Source: Bacteriovoracaceae bacterium (GTDB lineage: Bacteria > Bdellovibrionota > Bacteriovoracia > Bacteriovoracales > Bacteriovoracaceae). Taken from it: DNA of 64,000 nt. The notes below the pieces were generated by a model that was not told where the DNA came from, searched no databases, and saw only the letters and a list, made by a program, of their open reading frames with translations. The stretch is from positions 1 through 64,000 of the forward strand of contig JAHDBN010000010.1 in assembly GCA_020630335.1 (NCBI GenBank). Direction: 5' to 3'. Positions 1-13,045 of the stretch are shown piece by piece (position 1 is the stretch's first letter; each line of letters opens with the position of its first letter). The position numbers and the translations under genes were made by a program.

Positions 1-4063
<4,063 letters not shown>

Positions 4064-4304
4064 AACGTACGTACCTCTATAAAGAATTTATTAAATATAA
4101 AACATAGCTTTACACAAAGCCTATAACTAAACTTAGATCGGAATTTTCAAAAAAATTCTTAATATAGTTTAAGAGAAACTACTTTAAGGAGAACTTTAAA
4201 AGCATCATAGTCTTGTAAATCCAATAACTTATACTCTTTTATTGAGAAGAACTTATAAGTATTTAAAAGATAAAATATGCCTACTTTTAGTGGAGTTTTT
4301 TAAT

Positions 4305-4997
4305 TCATCTTCCAAAGACTCTTCTCAGTAATTGAGAAGTTCTTTCGGCTGGATTACTTCTAATACTAGCCTCAGTTTTGGCGATCTCTTTAAACAAACC
4401 TTCTACTGCTAGATTAGTTACATAAGATTTTAAATCAGGGTTCACTTTTTTAAGAAAGGGAACTTTATTATATTCGCTAATCGCATCCCCCCAATACTTT
4501 GTCGCATGAACTGCTTTTAAGCTATTACCTATATCGGGTGCAAACGCTTGAACTAATTGATTTCCAGTGGTTCTTTTCAAAAAATTCGTCGCTTCATTAG
4601 AATTACCTCTTAAAATTTTTACAACATCAACAAAGCTTAATTGAGAGATTGCGTTAGCAAAAATTGGTTTTGCTTTTATTGCAGCATGCTCTGCTGCTCT
4701 ATTTAAAGAAGTCGTCACCTTACTAGTTAGAGATGTCATCCCTAGGCCATCGAGAGTACTCTTTAGAAGCTTAGCTTCTTTAGGGAAAGGAATTTTAATA
4801 AGTGAATTTCCTAAGTATCCATTTTTTTTCGATGTATTCATTACCGCTTTAACCAAACCTTTTGTTAAAGCTTCTTTAAGGCCCAATCTCATTTCATTTT
4901 CTGTAACTGGCCCTTGATTTGTTAAGACGGCACCAGCTATCTGGGCTATTTCTGCGCTACTACAAGAAAATAATAAAACAAATAATAAAAATTTCAT
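4305..4997 (-). CDS. DUF4197 family lipoprotein
   Basis: 230 residues. A short signal peptide ends in LLFSC with lipobox Cys12, so it should be lipid-anchored in the envelope. The rest matches the layout of DUF4197 proteins: an N-terminal segment rich in GLKEAL and KNGYLGN..IKIPFP, and helical repeats ending in YVTNLAVEGLFKEIAKTE...RSNPAERTSQLLRRVFG. The family has no established biochemical role. The start is supported by AGGAG seven bases upstream. It lies 17 bp after the secreted 629-residue protein and is probably cotranscribed with it. Family assignment is from remembered sequence pattern, with good confidence. Confidence 0.8.
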   Translation of the reverse strand: MKFLLFVLLFSCSSAEIAQIAGAVLTNQGPVTENEMRLGLKEALTKGLVKAVMNTSKKNGYLGNSLIKIPFPKEAKLLKSTLDGLGMTSLTSKVTTSLNRAAEHAAIKAKPIFANAISQLSFVDVVKILRGNSNEATNFLKRTTGNQLVQAFAPDIGNSLKAVHATKYWGDAISEYNKVPFLKKVNPDLKSYVTNLAVEGLFKEIAKTEASIRSNPAERTSQLLRRVFGR

Positions 4998-5014
4998 AAA
5001 GGCTCCTAGAATAC

Positions 5015-6904
5015 TTAATCTAGATAAGTATCTACATGAGGAGAGAAGAATTCAATACCTTTTTGAAAAGAAGAGAAATACTCGACTACTTCGCCAATTT
5101 CTTCTTTCTTAAACTTTAATTTATTTAATTTACTCTGAAAAATTTGTCTATTTATGAGTTTAGTGAATACAGTTTCTAATTGATTCTGATCTTTTATTGA
5201 TGTTGACTCTTGAAAAGCAGTTTGATTAAAAACCCACTGAATATTCATGTTTTTTTGTGACCCTAAATAAGCAGTCATCAGAAAATCAAAGACTAACTCT
5301 CTTTCAAGACTTCTTATTCCCATAATATCTTTTGAATAATTCTTCATTTCCTTGATATAGATTTTTTTATTCTTTTCATAAACAAAATCAGCTTTTCTTT
5401 TCTGAACAATATTCAATCTTTGATGTCCATACATTATTATAGTCTTGGAAATCTTTACTTTTTCTTCATCAAGTAGCTCTTGAGAGCCATTTTTTTTAAA
5501 TCTAATCCATTTTCTTTGATGACCAAAATGAGTTTGCATTAAAAATTCAAACTTACCATTTTTGTTTTTCACTAAAAAAATTGGAACCTCGAACCCTAGA
5601 ACTTTAGTTTTCCTGAAAATATTCTTAAAAAAACTATTGTTTTTCTTTAGAAAAAAATCAAAGTACTCAAAAGTAAAAAATGCTCCTCGAAATTTGTCAT
5701 TATTTTTATCTGACTTAGAACCGATCTCAGCTAGAAGTTGCTCTATCCCTATTACATGTTCAAATTCTTCAAAACGAGAAAACACTTTATCAAACTCTTT
5801 AATAATCAAAGTGGTTTTCTTATTTTTTAAAAATGAATATTTTAAAAAATTATCAAGAACTCTTAGGATAACTAATACTCCATCATTATTTTCTACTTCT
5901 CTAATTTTATGAAAAACACTCACCGGTACTTTACTCCAGTTAATTTCTTGCAATACTCTGAATAATCTTTTATCAAAATACTCATCTTCTTTTAACTTTT
6001 TGAGATCTTCTAATTGTTTTGTTAGATTTGTAGTATCCTGAACTCTAATGCTTTGAAATAAAGTATCAATAAATCCAAGGGGATAAACTTCTCTTAATTC
6101 TTTAATCTGATCTAACGTTTTTTGTAATTTCTTTTTAGGTAAATGATAAATATTCAGAAGAGATTGCACACTTAGACCAAGATTTAAAGCGTTATCCTGG
6201 TTTCTTTTCATGATTTTTGCTATCACTGCTTTAAAATTAAATTTAATCTGTGAACCAATATATTTAAGATTGATGCTTTTCTCAAGCTCTGCTTTCAAGA
6301 TATCATTTAATTCATTCTTACTTAATCTTTTGTTCCCTATACTCTCTAAAACATTTACTGCAAGCTTTCTTCCTGCTCTATTTTCTTCTTGCATGGCCAA
6401 GATAAAATTGATCGTCTTTTGCATCTTAGATTTAGAGTAATCAACCCCACTCAAGGTTTTAAGTCCAAGCCAAGCATCTTGATTATCGCTTAAGGAATTT
6501 AAAAAATTCACAAATCTTCTATGAGGATTTGAATTATTTGAGTTTAATAATGAACTCCACGAACGAACCTTTTTCCCAAAGAAAGCGTATTCTAAAATAT
6601 ATACAATTTGCTTTTCATTAAAATACTCAAAAAGGTTTCTCACTATCCGCTCGTCTAGGAAATTATTTTTATTAATTAAATAAATAAAGAAATCTCTTTG
6701 TGAACTTTTTGCCAAGATTTCCATCATTCTCGGCGTAATCACTTTAAATCTTTCTAGCTCATTTAGATTTAACTTATCTAAGTCGACAACAGGAGTTTGA
6801 GCAAACTGATAATCTTCTACACTTCTAAAGTAAACATCACAAATATTTTGATGATGTCCACTGACAGCAGGCAAGCTTAAAAATAAAAATATTAATATCT
6901 TCAC
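5015..6904 (-). CDS. Large exported protein of unknown function with a PD-(D/E)XK-like motif
   Basis: 629 residues starting at a GTG. A hydrophobic signal peptide (MKILIFLFLSLPAVSG) indicates export. Most of the protein is Lys/Asn/Leu-rich, probably alpha-helical, and resembles no family I can name. Near the C-terminus, residues 505-523 read ADFVYEKNKKIYIKEMKNY. D506, then E519-x-K521 on a predicted strand, has the spacing of the D...ExK active site of restriction-endonuclease-like folds. That would fit a secreted nuclease in a predator, but a single motif is weak evidence. It precedes the DUF4197 lipoprotein gene by 17 bp. No Shine-Dalgarno sequence is obvious before the GTG. Confidence 0.7.
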   Translation of the reverse strand: MKILIFLFLSLPAVSGHHQNICDVYFRSVEDYQFAQTPVVDLDKLNLNELERFKVITPRMMEILAKSSQRDFFIYLINKNNFLDERIVRNLFEYFNEKQIVYILEYAFFGKKVRSWSSLLNSNNSNPHRRFVNFLNSLSDNQDAWLGLKTLSGVDYSKSKMQKTINFILAMQEENRAGRKLAVNVLESIGNKRLSKNELNDILKAELEKSINLKYIGSQIKFNFKAVIAKIMKRNQDNALNLGLSVQSLLNIYHLPKKKLQKTLDQIKELREVYPLGFIDTLFQSIRVQDTTNLTKQLEDLKKLKEDEYFDKRLFRVLQEINWSKVPVSVFHKIREVENNDGVLVILRVLDNFLKYSFLKNKKTTLIIKEFDKVFSRFEEFEHVIGIEQLLAEIGSKSDKNNDKFRGAFFTFEYFDFFLKKNNSFFKNIFRKTKVLGFEVPIFLVKNKNGKFEFLMQTHFGHQRKWIRFKKNGSQELLDEEKVKISKTIIMYGHQRLNIVQKRKADFVYEKNKKIYIKEMKNYSKDIMGIRSLERELVFDFLMTAYLGSQKNMNIQWVFNQTAFQESTSIKDQNQLETVFTKLINRQIFQSKLNKLKFKKEEIGEVVEYFSSFQKGIEFFSPHVDTYLD

Positions 6905-6972
6905 TATATTACTTTATCGGGAAGACTTTCTGAATAGATTAACAAAAACATGTGAAATGATAGTACGGTAAA

Positions 6973-7764
6973 TTATTCTACTTTTAATTCTTTAGATCTT
7001 CTGTAAGCGGCTTGAACAGCTAGTTTACTTGTCTCGAATAGTCCTCTGTCTTCAAATACCTTGAGGGCCTCATGAGTCATCCCACCTTTAGAAGTCACAC
7101 TTTTTCTGAGATCTTCTAATGAGGTATTCTTATTAAGCCAAAGATCTACAGAACCTTTACACAAAGTTTTAATGAATTTATCTATCTCTAGCTTTTCCAT
7201 ATTCTTTTTTTCAAGAACATCTACCAAACTTTCAAAAAAATAATATAGAAGAGCAGGGCCACTACCACTCACTCCGGTGAGTTGGTCTAATTCATCGTCA
7301 TTTTTTGTTTTATAATTATACCCAACACTAGAGAAGATTCTTTCAAAAACCTTCAGATCTAATTTATTAGAGTGAGTATAAAGATTTATGCTTTCTCCAA
7401 CCTCTGCACATATACTTGGCATTATTCTTAAAATAGAGTTTTCTGGGAAATCATTACCTAATATCTCAGTATCTATTCCTGCGAGAACGGACCAGATTTG
7501 CTTGCCCGCAGGGATAATCTTTTTGTATTCCAAAACAGCTTCAGAGTAATTTTGAGGTTTAAAGCCAAAGAGAAAAATATCACAGTCTCTTAAATCTTGA
7601 AAGTTTTCTACAGCTTTCCCCTTGATCTCTTTTGCTAGCTTTTCAGCTCTGTAGTGAGTTGGAGTGTAAGTTAATATTTCAAAGTTATAATCTGGGTTCT
7701 TTTGATAAAAACCTTTAAAGATAGCACTAACTAAATTCCCACAACCAAGAAGTGCTATTTTCAT
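6973..7764 (-). CDS. proC: Pyrroline-5-carboxylate reductase
   Basis: Catalyses the last step of proline synthesis, NAD(P)H-dependent reduction of 1-pyrroline-5-carboxylate, in the cytoplasm. The N-terminal Rossmann motif is GCGNLVSAIFKG. The C-terminal dimerisation/active-site signature reads VSGSGPALLYYFFESL, followed by TSKGGMTHEAL. The length of 263 residues is normal for ProC. The ATG at 7764 overlaps the TGA of the upstream CheA-like gene (TGATG), which argues for translational coupling. An in-frame TTG one codon upstream is less likely. The pairing of proline synthesis with a signalling protein is unusual. Confidence 0.93.
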   Translation of the reverse strand: MKIALLGCGNLVSAIFKGFYQKNPDYNFEILTYTPTHYRAEKLAKEIKGKAVENFQDLRDCDIFLFGFKPQNYSEAVLEYKKIIPAGKQIWSVLAGIDTEILGNDFPENSILRIMPSICAEVGESINLYTHSNKLDLKVFERIFSSVGYNYKTKNDDELDQLTGVSGSGPALLYYFFESLVDVLEKKNMEKLEIDKFIKTLCKGSVDLWLNKNTSLEDLRKSVTSKGGMTHEALKVFEDRGLFETSKLAVQAAYRRSKELKVE

Positions 7765-8573
7765 CAAGCCGCTTCTTGCTGTCTGTGAATACGCGGAAGG
7801 ACTATAGAAATTTTTGTTCCACGCCCTATATTGTTTTGGATATCAATAGATCCATTGTATTCAAGAAGTTGCCACTCTACTAATCTCAAACCAACTTTTC
7901 TTCCTGATAGCATAGTATTTTCAGGAAGCCTCGCCTTTAAATTAATTCCACATCCATCATCTTTGATCAGTATAGATATTTCTCGAGAGGTATTCTTTAA
8001 TTGAAAAAATATTTTACCTTTAGCTGATTTTCCTAGATTAATTCTTTCAGCTTCTGTCTCTATACCATGATCTAAGGCATTAATTAACAACGGATTAACT
8101 ATATCTTTTAACACACCTATTTCTTTTGCATTCAAATCAAGAGAGTCAGAATCTATAATAAATGTAACTTTTTTCTTAGAAACCTTTGATATATTATTCA
8201 CAAAAACTTTTAGATAATCTGGGAAATTTTCAGAGCTTATACTTAAATTATTTTTCACCAACTGATTGATCGTAAAGAACTTTCTTTTAAACTCATCTAA
8301 CCCGACTTTCTTGCCAGCTTGCAACTCTAAAATTTGCTCTTCAAAAAGATGAAGCTTACTTGCTAGAAATGAATTATCAGTTCCCAGACTTAAGCCTTTG
8401 ATGGAATGAATTACATAAAACAACTCATCTATATTTTTCAAGCTGAAGTTGTTATACAGGTTCTCTAATTTAAATGAATACTCGCAATACTCTTTTAAGG
8501 TTGTCATATTACCTATATCGTCTAAGTGGCACTCAGCCATAATCTTTAGTTTAGATGAGGAAAATCTCTCCAC
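7764..8573 (-). CDS. Compact CheA-like histidine kinase (HPt plus HATPase)
   Basis: 269 residues, GTG start; an internal ATG at 8540 is an alternative. Residues 50-60 contain the HPt phosphorylation signature HSIKG with His56. An ATPase domain of CheA type follows: N box INALDHGIETEAER (Asn165) and G1 box KDDGCGIN (residues 204-211), ending in GRGTKISIVLPR. It lacks a CheW-like P5 domain, a CheY-binding P2 domain and a recognisable long dimerisation helix pair, so it is much shorter than CheA (about 650 residues). It probably acts as a soluble phosphotransfer kinase or ATP-binding signalling module; its partner is unknown. It is translationally coupled to proC. Confidence 0.8.
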   Translation of the reverse strand: MERFSSSKLKIMAECHLDDIGNMTTLKEYCEYSFKLENLYNNFSLKNIDELFYVIHSIKGLSLGTDNSFLASKLHLFEEQILELQAGKKVGLDEFKRKFFTINQLVKNNLSISSENFPDYLKVFVNNISKVSKKKVTFIIDSDSLDLNAKEIGVLKDIVNPLLINALDHGIETEAERINLGKSAKGKIFFQLKNTSREISILIKDDGCGINLKARLPENTMLSGRKVGLRLVEWQLLEYNGSIDIQNNIGRGTKISIVLPRIHRQQEAA

Positions 8574-8602
8574 TTATCCATTGAAAAGAGAATCTTATTA
8601 TG

Positions 8603-8633
8603 AATTAGGTAGGCATTTCTATCCTACCTAATT
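8603..8633 (-). terminator. Hairpin after the vWA/LRR lipoprotein gene
   Basis: AATTAGGTAGG and CCTACCTAATT form a perfect 11-bp stem with a 9-nt loop, 16 bp beyond the stop of the minus-strand gene at 8649. The following U-tract is weak, so it may be a weak terminator or an mRNA-stabilising stem. Confidence 0.55.
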
Positions 8634-8648
8634 TATAATTACTCAGAT

Positions 8649-11600
8649 TTATCTTACTTGTTTTACGTTATAATTAATTTTAGCTTCACCAATTATTTCA
8701 TTATTAATATTAAATGCTTCTACTTCATCAGCAGAGAATTCTGGAGTTGATATGTATCCTATATTTATAAAAACTTTATCAGCATTTATAAATTCTAGAA
8801 TCTGACTTTGATCCAATTCAATATTCACATTTAGGTTATTCGTGAAAGTCACCTTCTGACCTTCTCCTTGATAATTTAAAACATCTACTCTATCAATGTC
8901 ATCAGAATAAATGATTTTATCGTCAGCTTTTATCTCAACACTTAACTTTTCATTCAAAGTTAGTGAGAAATTAGAAACATCTGTTGATTGAACCTCACGA
9001 TTAATATCAGCTACTAATATAACATTTAAATTCTCTATCGATTCATTTGAATTTAATTCGATAGGTTCAAAAGTAGTATTATAACTTCCACTCATTTCAT
9101 CTACAGAATTACTCGTATCAAAATCTCCAAAAAATTGCATTCCAAGGCCTTTAGAATCCGCTATTTCATAAAAACTTTCAGTGACACCTGGTTGATAGAC
9201 ATGAGGACATCCAGGCACAGATGTATATAGAATCGTCTTTCCCTCGTACTGAGCATCCACTATCTTTTTTTGATCATCACATGAAATATTATTATATCTT
9301 AAATCAAAATATGAATAATTTTCTTTATCTAATATTGAGATATTATTCATATTTACATTTCTCATGATAAAACTTGCCAATTTTGGAAATGTAGAAAAAT
9401 TAATATCATTAAAAGATGAAATATCTGTATTTGTAATATCAAGATAACTCAAATTTTCTAATGCTTCTAAACTATCTAGCCCTGTCCCTGTTGTGCTTAG
9501 AGCATAAATCACACTAAGTCCTGAGATTCCAGATAATGGAGTTAGTGACTCCAAGTTATTATAAGAAACATTTACTCTATAAAGATTAGGATAAAGAACT
9601 ATTCCTGAAATATCTGTTATACCTGCAGACTGTACATAAAGCGTTCGCAAAGTGCTATGGGTAACCTCTGGTTGGATATCATAAATTAAATTCGCATTAA
9701 AATTTAAAGTCTGTAAAGCAGGAAGTTTTAGTACATAAAGAAAATCACTTCGGTTAAATCCATTATTACTTGCAGTCAAAGAGATTAAAGAAGGAATATT
9801 CACAATCTCACTTAAATTCTCTAAACTATTTTGACTAATACTTAAGGTCTTAATATCTATCCCTGCAAGTGATTTCAAACTCGTAAGTCTTGTTCTTCCT
9901 ATCTGAACATTATTATAAGTTATATCTGTTCTCAGTTTAAAGCTTGGAGCAGGATCATTTATACAATTATAAAGATCTAAACTCTTCAAACGAGGTATGA
10001 GTGAGAAATATGAATAGTTTGAAATTTCACAATTTCTAAATTTAAAACTCTCTAGGTTTGTTAGATCTTTTAGCAAAAACACATCAGAAACTTCAGTACT
10101 ACTCATCTGCAAAGTAATCAGGGTTGAAAGTTTATGAATATGACTTAAATTAGAAAGATTAGTACTGTTCAAGTAAAGTGTTTGTATCTTCCCTAGAGAG
10201 CTTAAAAAAGAAAAATCATCTATGTTATTTGAATTTAAATCAAGTAACTTAAGATTTGCTAAATGTTTAAGAAAAGAGATGTCTCTAGTCTTTGTATTAC
10301 CAATATATAAATGAGTTAGGTTGGGTGCGTATTCAATACCCTGAAAGGTCGTTATTTCTTTATTTCTAACATCTATACTCGTTAATTTCTCCATTGCCTC
10401 AGGAGTAATATTCCCTACTCTGATCCCTGTTGCATTTCGAACAGCTAATCTCAGGTTAGGATCAGGAATGATAACACCTTGGATATCTCGGTACCTCCAG
10501 ATGTATTCAACAATAAAGTTTCCTTTTATTCCAAGAGTTCCCTGTATTTTTTCATTTGTATCCCATTCTAAGAAATCATATGCTTTAAATATTAACTCCC
10601 CTGTTCCCTCTCCTAAAAAACTTGAAAAACTAGAACTAGGTATTTTATAAACTCCCTTTAATGTTTTACTATCTGTAAAACTACTCTCAACAAAACTCGC
10701 ACTTACGTAATTTTTTTCTAAATCTACAATTTCTTTGGAAACATCTTTAATCGAAAAGCTACTCTCTCTAGCAAGATTAATACTCCCTGATGTTGTTATA
10801 TTTAAGTTTTTACTTGATTCAAAATAAAGATTAATTCCTTGAAGCTCTTTCTTCCCGTTCTCATCATTGAAAAGTGGGAAAATAATTTTTTTCTCATAGC
10901 TTAACTCTAACTCATTTTTTCCTTCCTCTGACTCAATATCCTCTTCATCATCTATTGGATCAATTACAACTTCAGTATTTTCTTGCTCATCTTCTTCTTC
11001 TTCCTCACAAGGAATTGAGAAGCTAATAACTTTATCACCCGTAGGCCCATTCTCACTAGAGTATGAAATTTCGACTTTATACTCACCGCAGGCCATCTCT
11101 TTAGACTCAACACACACATGGTATGGAGATCTCAGATAATCTCCAATTTCTTGAAAAGCTTCTGGCATTTCCTTGAAATCACTAAGTGCCCTGTAACTAC
11201 CTCCCGTTTCATTGGATAAGTCAGATAATCCATTCGCATCAACGTCACCTCCCACTCCTATTGTGAAAATCGGAATTTTCCGCTCGTTACTTCTCAGTAA
11301 TTTCAGATCATCAAGAGTCGTATCTATTTTATCACCTGGAAATTCTTCAAGTGAGTATTCCTCATATTTTTGTTCTCTCGAATTATTCTCATATCCATCA
11401 GTCATAACAATTATAGCTTTACGCTCGACATTGCATGCTGGATCTGATTCACCTTCCCAAGACACTTTATCCTCCAGACTCTCATGACCTAGACGGATAC
11501 CATCGTAGAGAGCCGTCCAGCCGTCCTTGTTAATCATTTTTTTCATATTTTCTTTAAATAATGTCTTGCTATCAGTAAGAGGTGTGATGATTTGAGAGTT

Positions 11601-12044
11601 AGTATGAACTTCTGTTAAAGAAAAAGTACTCCCAGACTTTGCAACTTCATCTAGCAAAGCATCTACTCCACTTTCGATAATTAATCGATGACTTCTAATA
11701 GATCCCGAATTGTCTAAAACAATACCAACTTTTGACGGTTTATTCTCTTGGCATTCTACAGAAATATCTCCAGAGTCTTCTTGCAGTTGATTATTGAAAT
11801 ATTTTTTGATTGTAAAATTAATCCCTGTGCTATCACACCCTAAAGGTGTTCCATCATCTGCAACAGGCATAATATCAAAACCAACTTGAAATTCATCATA
11901 AGCAAAATGCTGTAGTTGAATTTCATTATAATTCTCGAACGAATCTCTATGCTTTTCTGTTTCCACATTTTTCTTATTTTCTTCAGCACTTTTAGATTTA
12001 GAACAAGATACAAATAACACAATTACTAAAATTAAATATTTCAT
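8649..12044 (-). CDS. vWA plus leucine-rich-repeat surface lipoprotein
   Basis: 1131 residues. The lipobox Cys14 (LFVSC) predicts a lipid-anchored envelope protein. Residues about 100-310 form a von Willebrand factor A domain with the MIDAS motif DNSGS, a conserved WTALYDGI segment and VMTDGYENN, which usually bind divalent metal and protein ligands. An acidic linker (EEEEEDEQ) follows. From about residue 525 an internalin-type LRR array begins with IPDPNLRLAVRNATGI and continues with repeats such as LTHLYIGNTKTRDISFLKHL. The C-terminal 150 residues look beta-rich. A role in adhesion to prey or matrix is inferred from the domains and from the shared control with the pilus operon. AAGGAAGGGG precedes the ATG, and a sigma-54 promoter and a palindromic operator lie upstream. 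Confidence 0.88.
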   Translation of the reverse strand: MKYLILVIVLFVSCSKSKSAEENKKNVETEKHRDSFENYNEIQLQHFAYDEFQVGFDIMPVADDGTPLGCDSTGINFTIKKYFNNQLQEDSGDISVECQENKPSKVGIVLDNSGSIRSHRLIIESGVDALLDEVAKSGSTFSLTEVHTNSQIITPLTDSKTLFKENMKKMINKDGWTALYDGIRLGHESLEDKVSWEGESDPACNVERKAIIVMTDGYENNSREQKYEEYSLEEFPGDKIDTTLDDLKLLRSNERKIPIFTIGVGGDVDANGLSDLSNETGGSYRALSDFKEMPEAFQEIGDYLRSPYHVCVESKEMACGEYKVEISYSSENGPTGDKVISFSIPCEEEEEDEQENTEVVIDPIDDEEDIESEEGKNELELSYEKKIIFPLFNDENGKKELQGINLYFESSKNLNITTSGSINLARESSFSIKDVSKEIVDLEKNYVSASFVESSFTDSKTLKGVYKIPSSSFSSFLGEGTGELIFKAYDFLEWDTNEKIQGTLGIKGNFIVEYIWRYRDIQGVIIPDPNLRLAVRNATGIRVGNITPEAMEKLTSIDVRNKEITTFQGIEYAPNLTHLYIGNTKTRDISFLKHLANLKLLDLNSNNIDDFSFLSSLGKIQTLYLNSTNLSNLSHIHKLSTLITLQMSSTEVSDVFLLKDLTNLESFKFRNCEISNYSYFSLIPRLKSLDLYNCINDPAPSFKLRTDITYNNVQIGRTRLTSLKSLAGIDIKTLSISQNSLENLSEIVNIPSLISLTASNNGFNRSDFLYVLKLPALQTLNFNANLIYDIQPEVTHSTLRTLYVQSAGITDISGIVLYPNLYRVNVSYNNLESLTPLSGISGLSVIYALSTTGTGLDSLEALENLSYLDITNTDISSFNDINFSTFPKLASFIMRNVNMNNISILDKENYSYFDLRYNNISCDDQKKIVDAQYEGKTILYTSVPGCPHVYQPGVTESFYEIADSKGLGMQFFGDFDTSNSVDEMSGSYNTTFEPIELNSNESIENLNVILVADINREVQSTDVSNFSLTLNEKLSVEIKADDKIIYSDDIDRVDVLNYQGEGQKVTFTNNLNVNIELDQSQILEFINADKVFINIGYISTPEFSADEVEAFNINNEIIGEAKINYNVKQVR

Positions 12045-12072
12045 AAACCCCTTCCTTTCTTACTTCTTATAA

Positions 12073-12088
12073 AGCAAGATCTTGGCCA
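12073..12088 (-). promoter_or_regulatory. Sigma-54 promoter of the vWA/LRR gene
   Basis: On the minus strand the sequence is TGGCCA-AGATC-TTGCT, with GG and GC ten bases apart as required for a -24/-12 element. It places the transcript start about 17 nt upstream of the ATG at 12044. The same architecture precedes the pilin gene. Confidence 0.8.
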
Positions 12089-12148
12089 TGTTTTAAAGTT
12101 TATAAACGATTGATTTTACTTGTTTTTTTTATGATGAAGAATGCTGAC

Positions 12149-12165
12149 TGTTTCATTGTGAAACA
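12149..12165. promoter_or_regulatory. Palindromic activator site TGTTTC-N5-GAAACA
   Basis: A perfect 17-bp dyad, TGTTTCATTGTGAAACA, about 60 bp upstream of the -24 box of the vWA/LRR promoter. Near-identical half-sites lie upstream of the pilin promoter beside the NtrC-type regulator gene, so it is probably that regulator's enhancer site. Confidence 0.7.
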
Positions 12166-12175
12166 TAGTGGTTCA

Positions 12176-13045
12176 TTACATTTCAGATGTAATGTTTACT
12201 CTAATAACATCTAGATATTCACCGGCGGGCAACTTATCAACATTTTGATTGATTTCAAACTTAAGGCCAACTTTATCACCTTGCTTAGAACTTATCTCAG
12301 AATTTGAATAAATACTCTGAGGGCTAGAGTTTAACTGTCCTCCAAGATGTTGATTAACATAATACTGATAACTGATTTTTTCTCCTAGGCCTTCATGCTT
12401 TAGAAAACCATTGTTTTCGCTTTGAATAGAAACTGAGTGGCCTAGATTGGAAATCATTAGTACATCAAACTCTACGAAACTTCCTTTCTCTATACGATTA
12501 AATTTCAATGATTCCCCAACCCTCAAAGAACTTCCTTTTTGTAAAAGTTCTAGGCTAATTTCTGGAGGAATTTCAAGATTGAAGTTAATCTGTATGACAT
12601 CTAAAACTTTTTCTCCATTTAAAACTTCAATTCTCTCTGAATAAATGTATTTCCCAGACTCAAAGAAAGCATTGCCTAGAAGATCATTAACTCGTAAAAA
12701 CAACTCCAATGAATGACTAAATTGAGAGACAGGGAAATTAATAATCATTTGCTCGCTACTGCTACCAAGTAAGAAATCTTGTGTACCAGATGGATCAAGA
12801 AAAATAGAAAATGGTATCATTTTGTTTTTAAGAACTAGGTTGCGAGAAGAAAAGCTTAGTTCGTTTTTAACACTTAAGTTATTACATGTATCTGTAGTAT
12901 TACTTCGTTTCAAGTTCAAAACGATTTTTTGATAACTTTGGTTTTTATCTAATTTTATATTCACACTGTTTTGTTGCCAGCTAACACTACAATTTGAATA
13001 ACCAATCCTAACGAAGAATAATATGCCCAAGATCCAAAACTTCAT
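12176..13045 (-). CDS. Putative minor pilin/tip subunit of the chaperone-usher pilus
   Basis: 289 residues with a signal peptide ending near YSNC. Two beta-rich halves are visible: residues about 18-165, and 165-289 starting at PPEISLELLQKGS and ending in PAGEYLDVIRVNI. The ending resembles the final strand of pilin-like and spore-coat-U-like domains. A two-domain subunit at the end of a chaperone-usher operon is typically the tip adhesin, which is the inferred role. I chose the ATG at 13045 because AAGGAG lies exactly 6 nt upstream; an ATG at 13051 directly abuts it. The gene overlaps the usher gene by 38 bp. Confidence 0.65.
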   Translation of the reverse strand: MKFWILGILFFVRIGYSNCSVSWQQNSVNIKLDKNQSYQKIVLNLKRSNTTDTCNNLSVKNELSFSSRNLVLKNKMIPFSIFLDPSGTQDFLLGSSSEQMIINFPVSQFSHSLELFLRVNDLLGNAFFESGKYIYSERIEVLNGEKVLDVIQINFNLEIPPEISLELLQKGSSLRVGESLKFNRIEKGSFVEFDVLMISNLGHSVSIQSENNGFLKHEGLGEKISYQYYVNQHLGGQLNSSPQSIYSNSEISSKQGDKVGLKFEINQNVDKLPAGEYLDVIRVNITSEM

